Source of the DNA: Aeromonas veronii
Lineage (GTDB): Bacteria > Pseudomonadota > Gammaproteobacteria > Enterobacterales > Aeromonadaceae
Direction: 5' to 3'
Length of the DNA stretch: 64,000 nucleotides
Assembly: GCA_041319085.1 (NCBI GenBank)
Contig: CP101033.1
Span: forward strand, 1,328,501 to 1,392,500
Positions 26,094 to 34,269 of this stretch are shown here, piece by piece; within the stretch, counting starts at the first letter, position 1, and every line of letters begins with the position of its first letter. A model generated the notes under the pieces. The model ran no database searches, was not told the DNA's origin, and was given only the letters and a program-made list of their open reading frames with translations. The translations under genes were made by a program, and so were the position numbers.

Positions 26094-26560
26094 GTTTATG
26101 AATCCGAGTATTGGTGCGCTGCGTCTGCAACTGAGCAGCCTCCAGGCTATCAAGACCGAGACGCTGCCATTCCAGTCCTTCGCTTACCTGGCCTCGCCGA
26201 GCGAACCCCTGAGCCGCGACAAACCCAAGCGCCCCTTGATCGTGGTATTGGCTACCCTGCTTGGTGGCATGCTGGGAGTGGGCATCGTGCTGGTGCGTCA
26301 TGCGTTTCGCAGGCCGGAACAGGTATAGCCTGATTCATGTACAGGATCTTTAGCGGCAATCAATTGAAATAGATATGAAAAAGGCTTCGTTTGTGATCTG
26401 ATTTTATCGCCAAACAAAATCAACACGCGCGAAGCCTATGACCATTATCAATGCTAATCACTATCTGGAGCAACTCCCAGCACCGAGCAGGCGTTGCGTT
26501 CAGAGACGTTGGCAGGCATCGGCTCATCGAGCAACAGCGTCACGAGGCGTTCTCGTCGAA
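26094..26560. repeat. 467-bp direct repeat, copy B
   Basis: Second copy of 24093-24559. Its left edge abuts the IS66 right terminus exactly. At its right edge the sequence continues into the IS3 remnant (cgcatccagcagtg), whereas copy A continues into IS66; copy B therefore preserves the original downstream context. Confidence 0.95.
26098..26328 (+). pseudogene. wzz 3' fragment (duplicated)
   Basis: The frame reads MNPSIGALRLQLSSLQAIKTE onward to the same stop as wzz. It encodes the last 77 codons of Wzz, including the Pro-rich stretch and second membrane segment. It exists only because of the 467-bp duplication and lacks the N-terminal membrane segment, so it should not work as a chain-length regulator. 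Confidence 0.9.
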
Positions 26561-26946
26561 CGCATCCAGCAGTGCCAAGGCTTTTTTGGAGCATCAGGCA
26601 GCCATCTTTGACGTTGAGCTGCTTACGTAGTCGTTCGCTCTCTTTTTCCAGCTGCTCGATACGCTTCTGTTCAGCGGTCTTTCTGGGTGCCGGGCCGGGA
26701 GTAGATTTTTTTAATCCGTCTACTCCTTGCTCAGCCATTTCACGACGCCACTGCTGTAACTGGTTGGAATAGAGTTTTTCGCGTCGCAACAATTCGCCGA
26801 TCTCACCATGCCTGCAAGCATCAGCTTGCTGGAGGATGGATAGCTTGTACTTGCTGGTAAATGAGCGGCGTACTCGTTTTTCGAGAGCGGGGGCAGGCTC
26901 AATCTTGGGATCGACTGGGATCGACTGGGATGACTGGCTTTGGCAT
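26454..26946 (-). pseudogene. IS3-family orfA/orfB remnant
   Basis: ATG 26946 has AGGAGA upstream and begins MPKPVIPVDP. A 10-bp tandem duplication (gatcgactgg twice, about 26909-26930) then throws the frame off; without it the protein would read on as KIEPAPALEKRVRRSFTSKY and the recognisable OrfA (REKLYSNQLQQWRREMAEQG, EKESERLRKQLNVKDGCLML). An A6 run at the OrfA end is a typical IS3 frameshift site. Only about 30 codons of orfB remain before unrelated IS-like sequence. A dead remnant. Confidence 0.78.
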
Positions 26947-27049
26947 GTTCATTCTCCTGAAAGCCCTGATTTATATGTTATCTCAAAATCAGTTGGTTCA
27001 GGCTTAGGTTGACACACAGGGGCAGTTACACAGAATTATTTACAGGCTC

Positions 27050-27063
27050 TAATCTTGCCCTGA
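27050..27063. repeat. ISAs1-family terminal end scar (copy 3, short)
   Basis: taatcttgccctga repeats the outermost 14 bp of the scars at 511, 4792 and 29331. It marks the point where IS debris stops and the leader of the next gene starts. Alone it would be too short to call; it counts because of its matching position after IS debris and before a gene. Confidence 0.45.
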
Positions 27064-27185
27064 TAGCGGTAATTTTCATAGCGGTCGCCTCTCTACCATC
27101 AGTGGGAACATATTAGCCACATTGGCACGTTAGATGACGTTTGGGGAGGGGCGATCATCCCATTAATACATGAGGAACTTTAATA

Positions 27186-28904
27186 ATGAACGAAAAAATC
27201 ATCAGGTATCACGCTTGCTTTTTATATGTATTGGCATTTGCCGTTATCTTTTTGTTGCTATTTAGCGTTCAAATTGTGACACCAATGCAATCTGATGATT
27301 ATAGTTACCTTGCTATGGGAGGAAACATAGATAGATATTTTCATCATTACATTTCGTGGAGTGGAAGAATTTCAGCTGATGTTACAAGTAGCTCTCTGCT
27401 TTATTTTTTTAGTAAGAAGTGGTACTCAGCTCTAAACTCTCTAGCACTTACATCTCTCATATTTATGATCTCCTATCTACCAACACATATATCAAATAGG
27501 AGATTGGCATTAAGCAATGTGTTCGCGTTCGTTGTTTTGTTTCTTATTTATTGGATTGCCAATACTAACCTTGGTCAGACAACATTTTGGATTGTTGGTT
27601 CAGCTAATTATTTGTGGACTAACCTATATATAATTGCATACATTTATTTGTTGGTTTTTTTTGCAAGGCGTTTTTTTGTTTCGCTTGTCGTATCATATTT
27701 TTCATTGTTGTGCGTTTTTTGTGTTGGTGCGATAGCTGGGTGTTCAAATGAAAATACTGGCGTATTCGCTTTTCTTTTTACTGTGTTCGCATGGTTTTTA
27801 TATCGCCGGAATAATAGTGAACTGAGGTCGTCAGTTTTTTTTGTCGGTTCAATAGGCGTTTTATTTGGTTGGATTATTCTTGTTTGCAGCCCTGGCAATG
27901 TAATAAGAGCGAACTACTTTAGTGCATGGTACTCACAGTCACTATCTTGGCGTATAGATGAACATGTATACAGCCGGTTTCCTAGTATGATGGAACAATA
28001 CTGGCTAGTATTTCTAGTCGCTATTCTTGCTATGTTGACAATATTTATTAGTGAGAAAGAGGAAAATGAAACAGGAAGTTTCTTTGCCAAATTTTCAATG
28101 TTTTTCTTTTTGTCTGCAATACTTGCAGCCTTGCTGATGGTGGGTGCGCCAGCCATCCCGTCAAGGACTGGAAATGGTTCTTTAGTTTTTTTTCTCATCA
28201 TGTTGTCATTCATATTTAGCATTCAATCTTGCTATAACGAAAATGCGGCCAAGAATGTTTTTACCTTTTTTATTCTGTCTTTGTCTATTTATTTTGTACC
28301 TTCATACAAACTTGTTTATAGCGCTTACAACGAAACTGCCTATCAAGAAGAAGTCAGAAATGATATAATTGAAAGTTCAAAAAGGAACGGTAAGGTAAAT
28401 ATATCAATCCCTGATTTTAACTTCTCTAGGCTCATCAGGAGTGTCGATGCTTTCGACCTTTATCACAACCCTGATGCTATGGGTAAATACTGGGGTGTCA
28501 ATACCGTAAATGTTTTTAGCATCCCATTCAATTATGGAGCTATTGCGAAAGATAACAATAACTTAGATGTTAATAAGGAAATAGGTTATGGCATGGTTCT
28601 GCATAAAATTTATTTATATAAAACACCATCAAAGCCATTCTATAGAAATCAAACTCGCTTAATTTTTGAGCTTAATAAAAACCCACAAGATCTACCTAAA
28701 GATATTAAGATATATGTCCATCTAAAGGGGGTTGGCATCAATTCCAAGGCGGATGACTTTGTTAGTAAATACAAGTTTATTAACGCTGACATTGGTCAAT
28801 CAAAGGGTTATATGATTGGTGAAAAGTACTATGTGGAACAAGGTATCTCGCAAAACATTAATATTGAAGATATTGATGTTGTTGATGCTGGAACATTCAA
28901 GTAG
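27186..28904 (+). CDS. DUF6056-like multi-pass membrane protein, possible GT-C glycosyltransferase
   Basis: A 572-residue protein with roughly 10-11 hydrophobic segments in the first 390 residues and a soluble C-terminal part of about 180 residues. The early periplasmic loop has MQSDDYSY and SWSGRISADV, and later loops have SNENTG and CSPGNVIRANYF; these are features of the DUF6056 family, which resembles GT-C glycosyltransferases that use lipid-linked sugars. It might decorate O-antigen in the periplasm. ATG 27186 follows GAGGAAC. It is AT-rich, stands alone between IS scars and ends in a strong terminator. No flippase or GtrB-like partner is next to it. Confidence 0.6.
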   Translation: MNEKIIRYHACFLYVLAFAVIFLLLFSVQIVTPMQSDDYSYLAMGGNIDRYFHHYISWSGRISADVTSSSLLYFFSKKWYSALNSLALTSLIFMISYLPTHISNRRLALSNVFAFVVLFLIYWIANTNLGQTTFWIVGSANYLWTNLYIIAYIYLLVFFARRFFVSLVVSYFSLLCVFCVGAIAGCSNENTGVFAFLFTVFAWFLYRRNNSELRSSVFFVGSIGVLFGWIILVCSPGNVIRANYFSAWYSQSLSWRIDEHVYSRFPSMMEQYWLVFLVAILAMLTIFISEKEENETGSFFAKFSMFFFLSAILAALLMVGAPAIPSRTGNGSLVFFLIMLSFIFSIQSCYNENAAKNVFTFFILSLSIYFVPSYKLVYSAYNETAYQEEVRNDIIESSKRNGKVNISIPDFNFSRLIRSVDAFDLYHNPDAMGKYWGVNTVNVFSIPFNYGAIAKDNNNLDVNKEIGYGMVLHKIYLYKTPSKPFYRNQTRLIFELNKNPQDLPKDIKIYVHLKGVGINSKADDFVSKYKFINADIGQSKGYMIGEKYYVEQGISQNINIEDIDVVDAGTFK

Positions 28905-28927
28905 CTGAATAGTTTCAGATTGCTGAA

Positions 28928-28963
28928 GAACCCCCTCTTTTTTCAAAGAGGGGGTTCTTTTTC
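28928..28963 (+). terminator. rho-independent terminator after the DUF6056-like gene
   Basis: gaaccccctcttt pairs with aaagagggggttc around a short loop and is followed by a T-rich run. It is 24 bp after the stop codon. Confidence 0.9.
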
Positions 28964-29042
28964 GGCGCTGTTCTTGTTCTAGAGCCGTATTGGTGGCAAT
29001 GTTTCTGCTTAACTCCAGAAACTCCGAGGAAAGGAACTTGCC

Positions 29043-29354
29043 ATGGATAGCAATCAGTTTTTTTCACTGTTTCGCTCTTTTGTGCATTTTGACCCCATAC
29101 AACTGGAGTGCGCTCAGGAGCACTGGTTAATAGAGGCGCCATTGCATTATCGATTAGATGTAGGGATGCGGGAAGATGAATGTCGAATTCGTCGAAAGGA
29201 GTCAGGAGAGAGCCTTGCAGTGTACCGCCACATCGCGTTGAGCCTGCTGACGGAAGAAGAGAGTTTCAAGGCCGGGATCAAAAGGAAGCAGAAATGGGCG
29301 AACAGAAACAATGAGTATCTTTCGCAAGTCCTTATGGGGCGCGGGGTTTCGTAA
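29043..29354 (+). pseudogene. chimeric remnant: IS1595 N-terminus fused to ISAs1-family C-terminus
   Basis: The first 26 codons (MDSNQFFSLFRSFVHFDPIQ) match the N-terminus of the IS1595 transposase at 1603-2556, and the leader agagccgtattggtggcaa (about 28981-28999) matches that element's leader too. From about codon 27 the frame becomes the C-terminus of an ISAs1-family transposase (LDVGMREDECRIRRKESGES, AVYRHIALSLL, IKRKQKWANRNNEYLSQVL). The stop lies within the ISAs1-type end. A fusion of two IS fragments; not functional. Confidence 0.8.
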
Positions 29355-29364
29355 TCTTGTCCTG
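29331..29364. repeat. ISAs1-family terminal end (copy 4)
   Basis: Same 34-bp sequence as 511-544 with one change (cttgt for cttgc). It overlaps the stop codon of the ISAs1-type C-terminal fragment, which identifies the repeat as an ISAs1-family terminus. It lies about 90 bp upstream of the ligase gene. Confidence 0.75.
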
Positions 29365-29395
29365 ATTCCCTGACTAATTAATATGATAGCTTGAG

Positions 29396-29451
29396 TAAAG
29401 CGCCCTGAATATGGTTGTATTAAGCACCATTTTTTTCAGAGCGCTTTTTTT
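29396..29451 (+). terminator. terminator-like hairpin just before the ligase start
   Basis: aaagcgccctgaa pairs with ttcagagcgcttt and a run of seven T follows, ending at the ATG of the next gene. The stem is long-looped (about 29 bp). If it acts as a terminator, the ligase must be transcribed from within or after it, or be attenuated. Confidence 0.5.
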
Positions 29452-31236
29452 ATGCCTACATTTCCGCCCAGCGGGTCATCCGCGCCATCAGCCAATCGGG
29501 AAAAGCGAGTGTGCTCTCTCTTTTGGGGGATAAACATACTTTGGCTGGGGATTGGCATGCATTTCTTCATGCACAACCCGGGGGGCGCCGGGCTCTATCT
29601 GCCGTTCAACGCCTGGGGCTGGATATTTGCCAGCCTGGTCATCGCCCTCGGCCTGTGGCAGGTGACATTGCGCCTGCGTCTGGTCTTTTCGCCTTTGCAA
29701 GCGGGCTTATGGATAGGGGCACTCTTGCTGTTGCTCCCGATGCTCTACCCGGGATTTGCGCTCAAGGATTATGCTATTCCCCGGTTGCTGGGGCTGTTTG
29801 CTGGTCTGTTGTTTTTGTTCGCGCTCTATCAATGGCGCTTTCATCGGTTGCAGCGTGATCGCTTGCTCTATCTCATCTTGATGGCGATCGCGATTGAGGC
29901 GGTATTGGGGCTGGTGCAGTTCTATCTGTTGACACCGGGTAACTGGATTGGCTATGACACCAAGGCCAATCGTCCTTACGGGATCTTTCAACAGCCAAAC
30001 GTGATGGCGACGTTTATGGCGACCGGGATTGCTCTCGCCAGCTGGCTGGAGTTGCGTCGCGAGGGTGGGCGCGTGCTGATGGCGCTGCGTTATGGCGTTA
30101 TTCTGGCAGCGACGCTGTTGCTGGTTGTGTTGCAATCCCGGGTGGGGCAATTAGGCGGCCTGCTAGCCCTGCTTTTACTGGTGCCGCAACTTCATCGCCA
30201 GCATCTGTTATTCCGTGTGTTGGCGCTGGTTATTTTTGCGGTGGCCATCGGCCTGTTATCACAATATTGGATGGCGGGAGCAAAGCGCGGGCTGGAGATC
30301 TATCAGTCTGGTGGGATGCGGTCTATTTATTGGCCTTATGCCGCTAAACTGATTGCACAGGCCCCCTGGATTGGTTGGGGATACGGCAGTTTTGAATCTG
30401 TTTTTCTTCATCACTACATGGCTGATAAAGCGCTGAATCCAGCTATGGTTCAGATTGAGTACAATCTCGACCACCCCCACAACGAATTTCTCTATTGGGC
30501 TGTTGAGGGGGGCATTGCACCCATGATCGGCATGGTGATCATGGGCGGCACATTATTATGGCGTCTGGCGAATGTGCGCTGGGTAAATGCCATGGGGCTG
30601 CTGGCGCTGGTTACACCAATATTGCTCCATACCCAGACAGAATACCCGCTCTACCACGCGATCGTGTTGTGGTGGCTGTTGTTGACGCTGATTTATATCA
30701 TCGATACCGAAATCGAAGAGCGCAGCCTTGCGCGTGATGGTGGCGCATCATGGTGGGACATGGAGTGCCGCCCTTGGTTGTTGCTGCGATTTACGGCGAT
30801 CGTTATTCCGCTGTTGGTTGTTCCTTTTATGCTCACGGCCATTCACACCGCCTGGGTCGTCACCAAATATGAAAGGGGCGGCTATAAAGAGCCGACCTTG
30901 CTCCTTGATATCGTCAATCCCATGGCTTGGTTGACCCGAGTCGAGTTTGATGTGAATTCGGTGCGGCTGATGGTGGGGTTGCAGACAAGCAACAAGGCGG
31001 AACTGGACGCGTACCTGGCGTGGGGGCAGGCATTCGTGCGTCATACACCACGCGCCAACATATACGCCAATATGGTGATGGCGCTTAATGCATTGGGTCG
31101 TACAGATGAAGCCAATGCGCTGCGAGCAGAAGCACTCAAGCTCTATCCAGCCGAGCCCCTTTTAACGGGATCGGCTGCAACGGGAGTGATTACCGATGTT
31201 GATCAATCAGGCAAGAATATAACCAAAAATAAATAG
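29452..31236 (+). CDS. PglL/WaaL-type O-oligosaccharyltransferase or O-antigen ligase
   Basis: A 594-residue inner-membrane protein with about 11 hydrophobic segments in the first 470 residues and a soluble C-terminal tail. The periplasmic motif DHPHNEFLYWAVEGG (about residues 339-353), with its key His, and GIFQQPNVMATFMATG are typical of the PglL branch of the Wzy_C family, which transfers whole glycans from undecaprenyl pyrophosphate to Ser/Thr of pilins and other proteins. WaaL ligase activity cannot be excluded. ATG 29452 has no visible ribosome site because it follows a T run; a later start (ATG for MHFFMHNPGG) would lose the first membrane segment. GC-rich backbone composition. Confidence 0.78.
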   Translation: MPTFPPSGSSAPSANREKRVCSLFWGINILWLGIGMHFFMHNPGGAGLYLPFNAWGWIFASLVIALGLWQVTLRLRLVFSPLQAGLWIGALLLLLPMLYPGFALKDYAIPRLLGLFAGLLFLFALYQWRFHRLQRDRLLYLILMAIAIEAVLGLVQFYLLTPGNWIGYDTKANRPYGIFQQPNVMATFMATGIALASWLELRREGGRVLMALRYGVILAATLLLVVLQSRVGQLGGLLALLLLVPQLHRQHLLFRVLALVIFAVAIGLLSQYWMAGAKRGLEIYQSGGMRSIYWPYAAKLIAQAPWIGWGYGSFESVFLHHYMADKALNPAMVQIEYNLDHPHNEFLYWAVEGGIAPMIGMVIMGGTLLWRLANVRWVNAMGLLALVTPILLHTQTEYPLYHAIVLWWLLLTLIYIIDTEIEERSLARDGGASWWDMECRPWLLLRFTAIVIPLLVVPFMLTAIHTAWVVTKYERGGYKEPTLLLDIVNPMAWLTRVEFDVNSVRLMVGLQTSNKAELDAYLAWGQAFVRHTPRANIYANMVMALNALGRTDEANALRAEALKLYPAEPLLTGSAATGVITDVDQSGKNITKNK

Positions 31237-31254
31237 TGCTATTTGGCTACATAG

Positions 31255-31290
31255 AAAGCCAGCCTCTTCACAGAGGCTGGCTTTTTTATT
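31255..31290 (+). terminator. rho-independent terminator after the ligase gene
   Basis: aaagccagcctctt pairs with agaggctggctttt around cac, followed by T-rich sequence. 18 bp after the stop. Confidence 0.92.
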
Positions 31291-31479
31291 GTTTGCCGGC
31301 TGGATCAGCCGTATCTGAACCGTGAGTTTGCTGGTACACATCATAGTGATGGGCATTCGATCTTGACGGTGAAAATTAAGAAAAAAAAGCGCGTTAATAT
31401 AGAAAAACGGTATGTTGTCGGGAATAGTCCATGCTATTCTGAAAAGGTATCCGTGTAACCGACTTTTTGTGAGGAAATA

Positions 31480-31890
31480 ATGAACGAGTTTCTGAAAGTG
31501 CTGCTGAACATTCGTAGTCTACGTGCGGCTATTCGTGAGCTGCCGTTTGAGCAACTGCTAGAAGCTAAAGAGAAGTTTGACCTGGTTTACCAAGAGCGCG
31601 CCGATTCTGTTGAGCAGGAGCGTGCTGAACAAGAAGAGCACCAGCGCAAGCTGAATGAATTCACCGAAATGTTGCAGCAGGCTGGTATTGATCCTCGTGA
31701 ACTGCTGACTATTGCGGCGGCTCCGACTGCTGCGGCTGGTACTGCCAAGAGCAAGCGCGCTCCGCGTCCGGCTAAATACAAGTATGAAGAAGATGGCCAG
31801 GAAAAAACCTGGACCGGTCAAGGCCGTATGCCGAAAGCCATCGCCGCTCAAGTTGAGCAGGGCAAAGATCTGAACGATTTCCTGATCTAA
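31480..31890 (+). CDS. hns: H-NS family nucleoid protein
   Basis: A 136-residue H-NS-type silencer of AT-rich DNA. The N-terminal two-thirds is a helical oligomerisation region (NEFLKVLLNIRSLRAAIREL, then a charged coiled coil), followed by an Ala-rich linker and the C-terminal DNA-binding domain with the WTGQGRMPKAI loop (the QGR AT-hook-like motif). Length is typical. ATG follows GTGAGGAAAT. The 190 bp upstream are AT-rich and hold the promoter. Whether this is the main H-NS or a paralogue cannot be told from one window. Its position beside AT-rich acquired loci is suggestive. Confidence 0.92.
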   Translation: MNEFLKVLLNIRSLRAAIRELPFEQLLEAKEKFDLVYQERADSVEQERAEQEEHQRKLNEFTEMLQQAGIDPRELLTIAAAPTAAAGTAKSKRAPRPAKYKYEEDGQEKTWTGQGRMPKAIAAQVEQGKDLNDFLI

Positions 31891-31913
31891 TTAATCAGGT
31901 TCTGCGATTGAAT

Positions 31914-31950
31914 AATGCCGCCCAGTTGTAAAACCGGGCGGCATTATTTT
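31914..31950 (+). terminator. rho-independent terminator after hns
   Basis: aatgccgcccagtt pairs with the later accgggcggcatt, followed by a T-rich run. 24 bp after the stop. Confidence 0.9.
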
Positions 31951-31969
31951 AGGTTCATCGCGTCTTTCC

Positions 31970-32200
31970 CAGGGTGAGAGCGTGAACTTTTTGTTAACTG
32001 ACAGTCAATTTCTGGATGCCTGCGGCCAAGACTGCTTCCAAATATTCACTGCTCATACTCGCAATCTTTTGCTTTCGCCGGATGCTTGCTTTCCGTGATG
32101 TCTCGGCCCTGAGCATGTTCAGGGCCATATGCCTGATGCACGCTAGGATCTTGGCGGCATCACCACGATCAATCAGCAGGATACGCCACCTCTTCTATCC
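31970..32200 (-). pseudogene. ISAs1-family transposase C-terminal remnant
   Basis: The - strand reads DAAKILACIRHMALNML, then RAETSRKASIRRKQKIASMS and SEYLEAVLAAG, ending at TAA (31994-31996). This is the ISAs1-family C-terminus (RHMALNML and RRKQK are its hallmarks). cagggtgagagcgtgaac at 31970 is a candidate terminus, different from the four scars elsewhere. No catalytic part remains. It separates hns from the defence island; 32200-32241 holds nothing recognisable. Confidence 0.72.
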
Positions 32201-32241
32201 ATCCGTACACCAGAAATCACCATAACTCGGCTTTCACTTAC

Positions 32242-32586
32242 TTACTCGAATTCATGTTTCACTTCACTTCCCACATTCTTCTCACGAATCACCGTATAAT
32301 GCTGCGCAATATTGGCTCTAAAACTTTCTGGAATAGTATCCCAAACGAGGAGATCGACGCGAAATGGTAATGCGCTTTCTTCCAGTGCTTCTTTGAGCGC
32401 AGAGAGGGCATCATGTTGAGTCGGGTCGCTAAAAACCACGAGGTCCAGGTCTGAATGACTACGTGCAGTGCCTTTTGTCCGTGAGCCGAATGCCCATACT
32501 TGAACACCAGGCAAGTAATGACCAAGCAAATATGTCAGCTCTGAATATTGTGCTGGGCTGATGTCTAATTCGGTCGTTATTGCCAT
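32242..32586 (-). CDS. mntA: MntA-type nucleotidyltransferase antitoxin
   Basis: A 114-residue minimal nucleotidyltransferase. The full motif G34-S35-(x10)-D46-x-D48 is present (GSRTKGTARSHSDLDL), and a third Asp follows in PFRVDLLVW, so it should be catalytically able. In the HepT/MntA systems this enzyme adds AMP to a Tyr of HepT and so neutralises it. It overlaps the hepT stop by 10 bp, as usual for the pair. It is the last gene of the - strand defence block. Confidence 0.85.
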   Translation of the reverse strand: MAITTELDISPAQYSELTYLLGHYLPGVQVWAFGSRTKGTARSHSDLDLVVFSDPTQHDALSALKEALEESALPFRVDLLVWDTIPESFRANIAQHYTVIREKNVGSEVKHEFE

Positions 32587-32996
32587 GTATCCCCACTCAT
32601 TTTTTGGTACAAAGCAATTGCATCAGCAATAAAATCTGGCACTAGAATCAAACATAGTGCAGCTTTCTTGTCGTCGTAATCATGAGCCGTACCAATCCGG
32701 GTATCGGCATAGCGTAGCCACTGTTCTACTGGGGAGATAAACAACAAATTTTCGCCCCCTAAGCGGAAGATCGGTTTAGGACTGTTAGGTACGTCGGGTA
32801 AACCTAGCTCGGAGATCAAATAGCGTTTTAGCAACTTCCAGAGCACGTCATAACATGTTTCGAAGCGCTGTATGGTGGACTCTGCAATCCCCTCCTTATC
32901 AAGTTCATTAAGCTCGGGGCGTTGTTGGCTGGCGCAGTAATTGAGGTATTGCAGTTCCAGATGCTTGAGGGATTTTTGTAGTTTACTGTAGTCAAT
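32577..32996 (-). CDS. hepT: HepT-type HEPN RNase toxin
   Basis: A 139-residue all-helical HEPN-domain protein of the nucleotidyltransferase substrate-binding (HI0074/HepT) group. The RNase motif R101-x4-H106-x-Y108 (RIGTAHDY) is intact; Tyr108 is the residue modified by MntA in studied systems. ATG 32996 is chosen because GAGGCG precedes it; the frame remains open upstream to 33071 but without a plausible site. It starts 84 bp after jetD on the same strand, so it could be co-transcribed with the Wadjet genes. Confidence 0.82.
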   Translation of the reverse strand: MDYSKLQKSLKHLELQYLNYCASQQRPELNELDKEGIAESTIQRFETCYDVLWKLLKRYLISELGLPDVPNSPKPIFRLGGENLLFISPVEQWLRYADTRIGTAHDYDDKKAALCLILVPDFIADAIALYQKMSGDTWQ

Positions 32997-33080
32997 CATT
33001 GTATCGCGCCTCGTTCTTATGTCAGTGGCAGCACTGAGCTTTTGATATCCAGCATCCAGTGATGCCTGCATGGATGAATG

Positions 33081-34262
33081 TTATCGCAGGGACTCTTTGA
33101 GTAAAGAGAAAGGAATGCGTTCCTGCTCGAGTCGTACTCTGGGCTGCCAGTAGTCCTTGAGTCTTTGAAATACCTGTTGTTCTGCCTCGGTCAGATGGGG
33201 GAGTTGATCTGCCGCGTGAACGGTGGCAGCCGGCTCAGTGCCCCATAACGTTCGGCAGGCAAGCAAGGTTTCTTCGTCCATCAGTAGCGAGCGAGCATGT
33301 GGGAAATAGCTGCGCAGTTGCGACAGCATGGCAAAGCCGTGGCTGTCGATATCCCCCCAGTAATGAATAGAACATGCGCTGAGCCAGGTGGCCTCTTTGA
33401 GCAGTTGCACGCCATACCCCAAGCCGAAGATGACCAACCCATTGCGCACGGGAGGGAACGTCAGGCCGTTTAGCTTGTTTTCGGTGATGAACACCCGATC
33501 AACCAGCAGATCGAGTTTAATAAAGTCACTGAGCGTGAGAGTGATATCGCTGGCCCCGCAAAACTCTGCGGCCAGTTGCACGTCCAGTAAGCGAAAACGG
33601 ATCTGCGGCTCTTCGTACCGAAACCCAAAGCGTCGCTCGAAGCCGTGCTCATTCAGACCGGTTACCCTCTTATCAATGGCCTCTTGCGGCAGCAGCTCAT
33701 CGAGCAAACTTTTTAAAATGGCCCGGTGTTGTTCGATGAACTTGGTGTCAATGCCAGGTATATCCAACTGGCGTAGGTAGCAGTTCGAGTGTGGATGGGC
33801 ACACAAGTAGCGACATACAGCGATCAGCGAAGGCCAATACCCATTCTGCTTTTCAAGCTGCCCGGTATTGTCGAGTAGCCAATCTATCAGCTGAGGGAAT
33901 GCGCCGAGTAGTCGCTCACTCTCATGACAAAAATGACGCCATGCCTGTGCTTGCCCAACAAAGCGTGCCAGCGCCGTCATATCGATGAACTCAATGGCGC
34001 AAGGGAGCCGCTGGCGCCCCATGGTCGCAAAGTGGATCTCCTGCTGCTGCAACGTGATGCCGGGCTGATCGGACAGAAGCGCCTGCAACTGAGTGATCTG
34101 CTGGTGTAGATCGGCAAAGTTGTGCAGCAGCTCCTTATCCGTAGGGCGAGGTAGTGTCACCGCCAAGGGGAAGACGGCATCTCCTTTCAGCCACGCTCGG
34201 TGCAGAGCATGGCTTTGCCACTTTTTCAGCAGCTTTTGTCTTAGCGTCTTGGGGTCGAGCAT
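33081..34262 (-). CDS. jetD: Wadjet nuclease subunit JetD
   Basis: A 393-residue Toprim-fold subunit (DUF3322 plus DUF2220) of the Wadjet anti-plasmid system; it cleaves the DNA that the JetABC motor has looped. The Toprim acidic residues are in VFITENKLN (Glu) and YWGDIDSHGFAML (Asp-x-Asp). ATG 34262 is preferred over TTG 34268; it lies 7 bp after the jetC stop. Composition is lower in GC than the flanking macB and recN regions, in line with acquisition. Confidence 0.88.
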   Translation of the reverse strand: MLDPKTLRQKLLKKWQSHALHRAWLKGDAVFPLAVTLPRPTDKELLHNFADLHQQITQLQALLSDQPGITLQQQEIHFATMGRQRLPCAIEFIDMTALARFVGQAQAWRHFCHESERLLGAFPQLIDWLLDNTGQLEKQNGYWPSLIAVCRYLCAHPHSNCYLRQLDIPGIDTKFIEQHRAILKSLLDELLPQEAIDKRVTGLNEHGFERRFGFRYEEPQIRFRLLDVQLAAEFCGASDITLTLSDFIKLDLLVDRVFITENKLNGLTFPPVRNGLVIFGLGYGVQLLKEATWLSACSIHYWGDIDSHGFAMLSQLRSYFPHARSLLMDEETLLACRTLWGTEPAATVHAADQLPHLTEAEQQVFQRLKDYWQPRVRLEQERIPFSLLKESLR

Positions 34263-34269
34263 GTTCAAT

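Noticed and set aside
23917..26301. Two identical - strand frames (23917-24300 and 26068-26301) as a duplicated gene
   Set aside because: They are antisense to wzz and to its duplicated 3' end. Their identity only reflects the 467-bp repeat.
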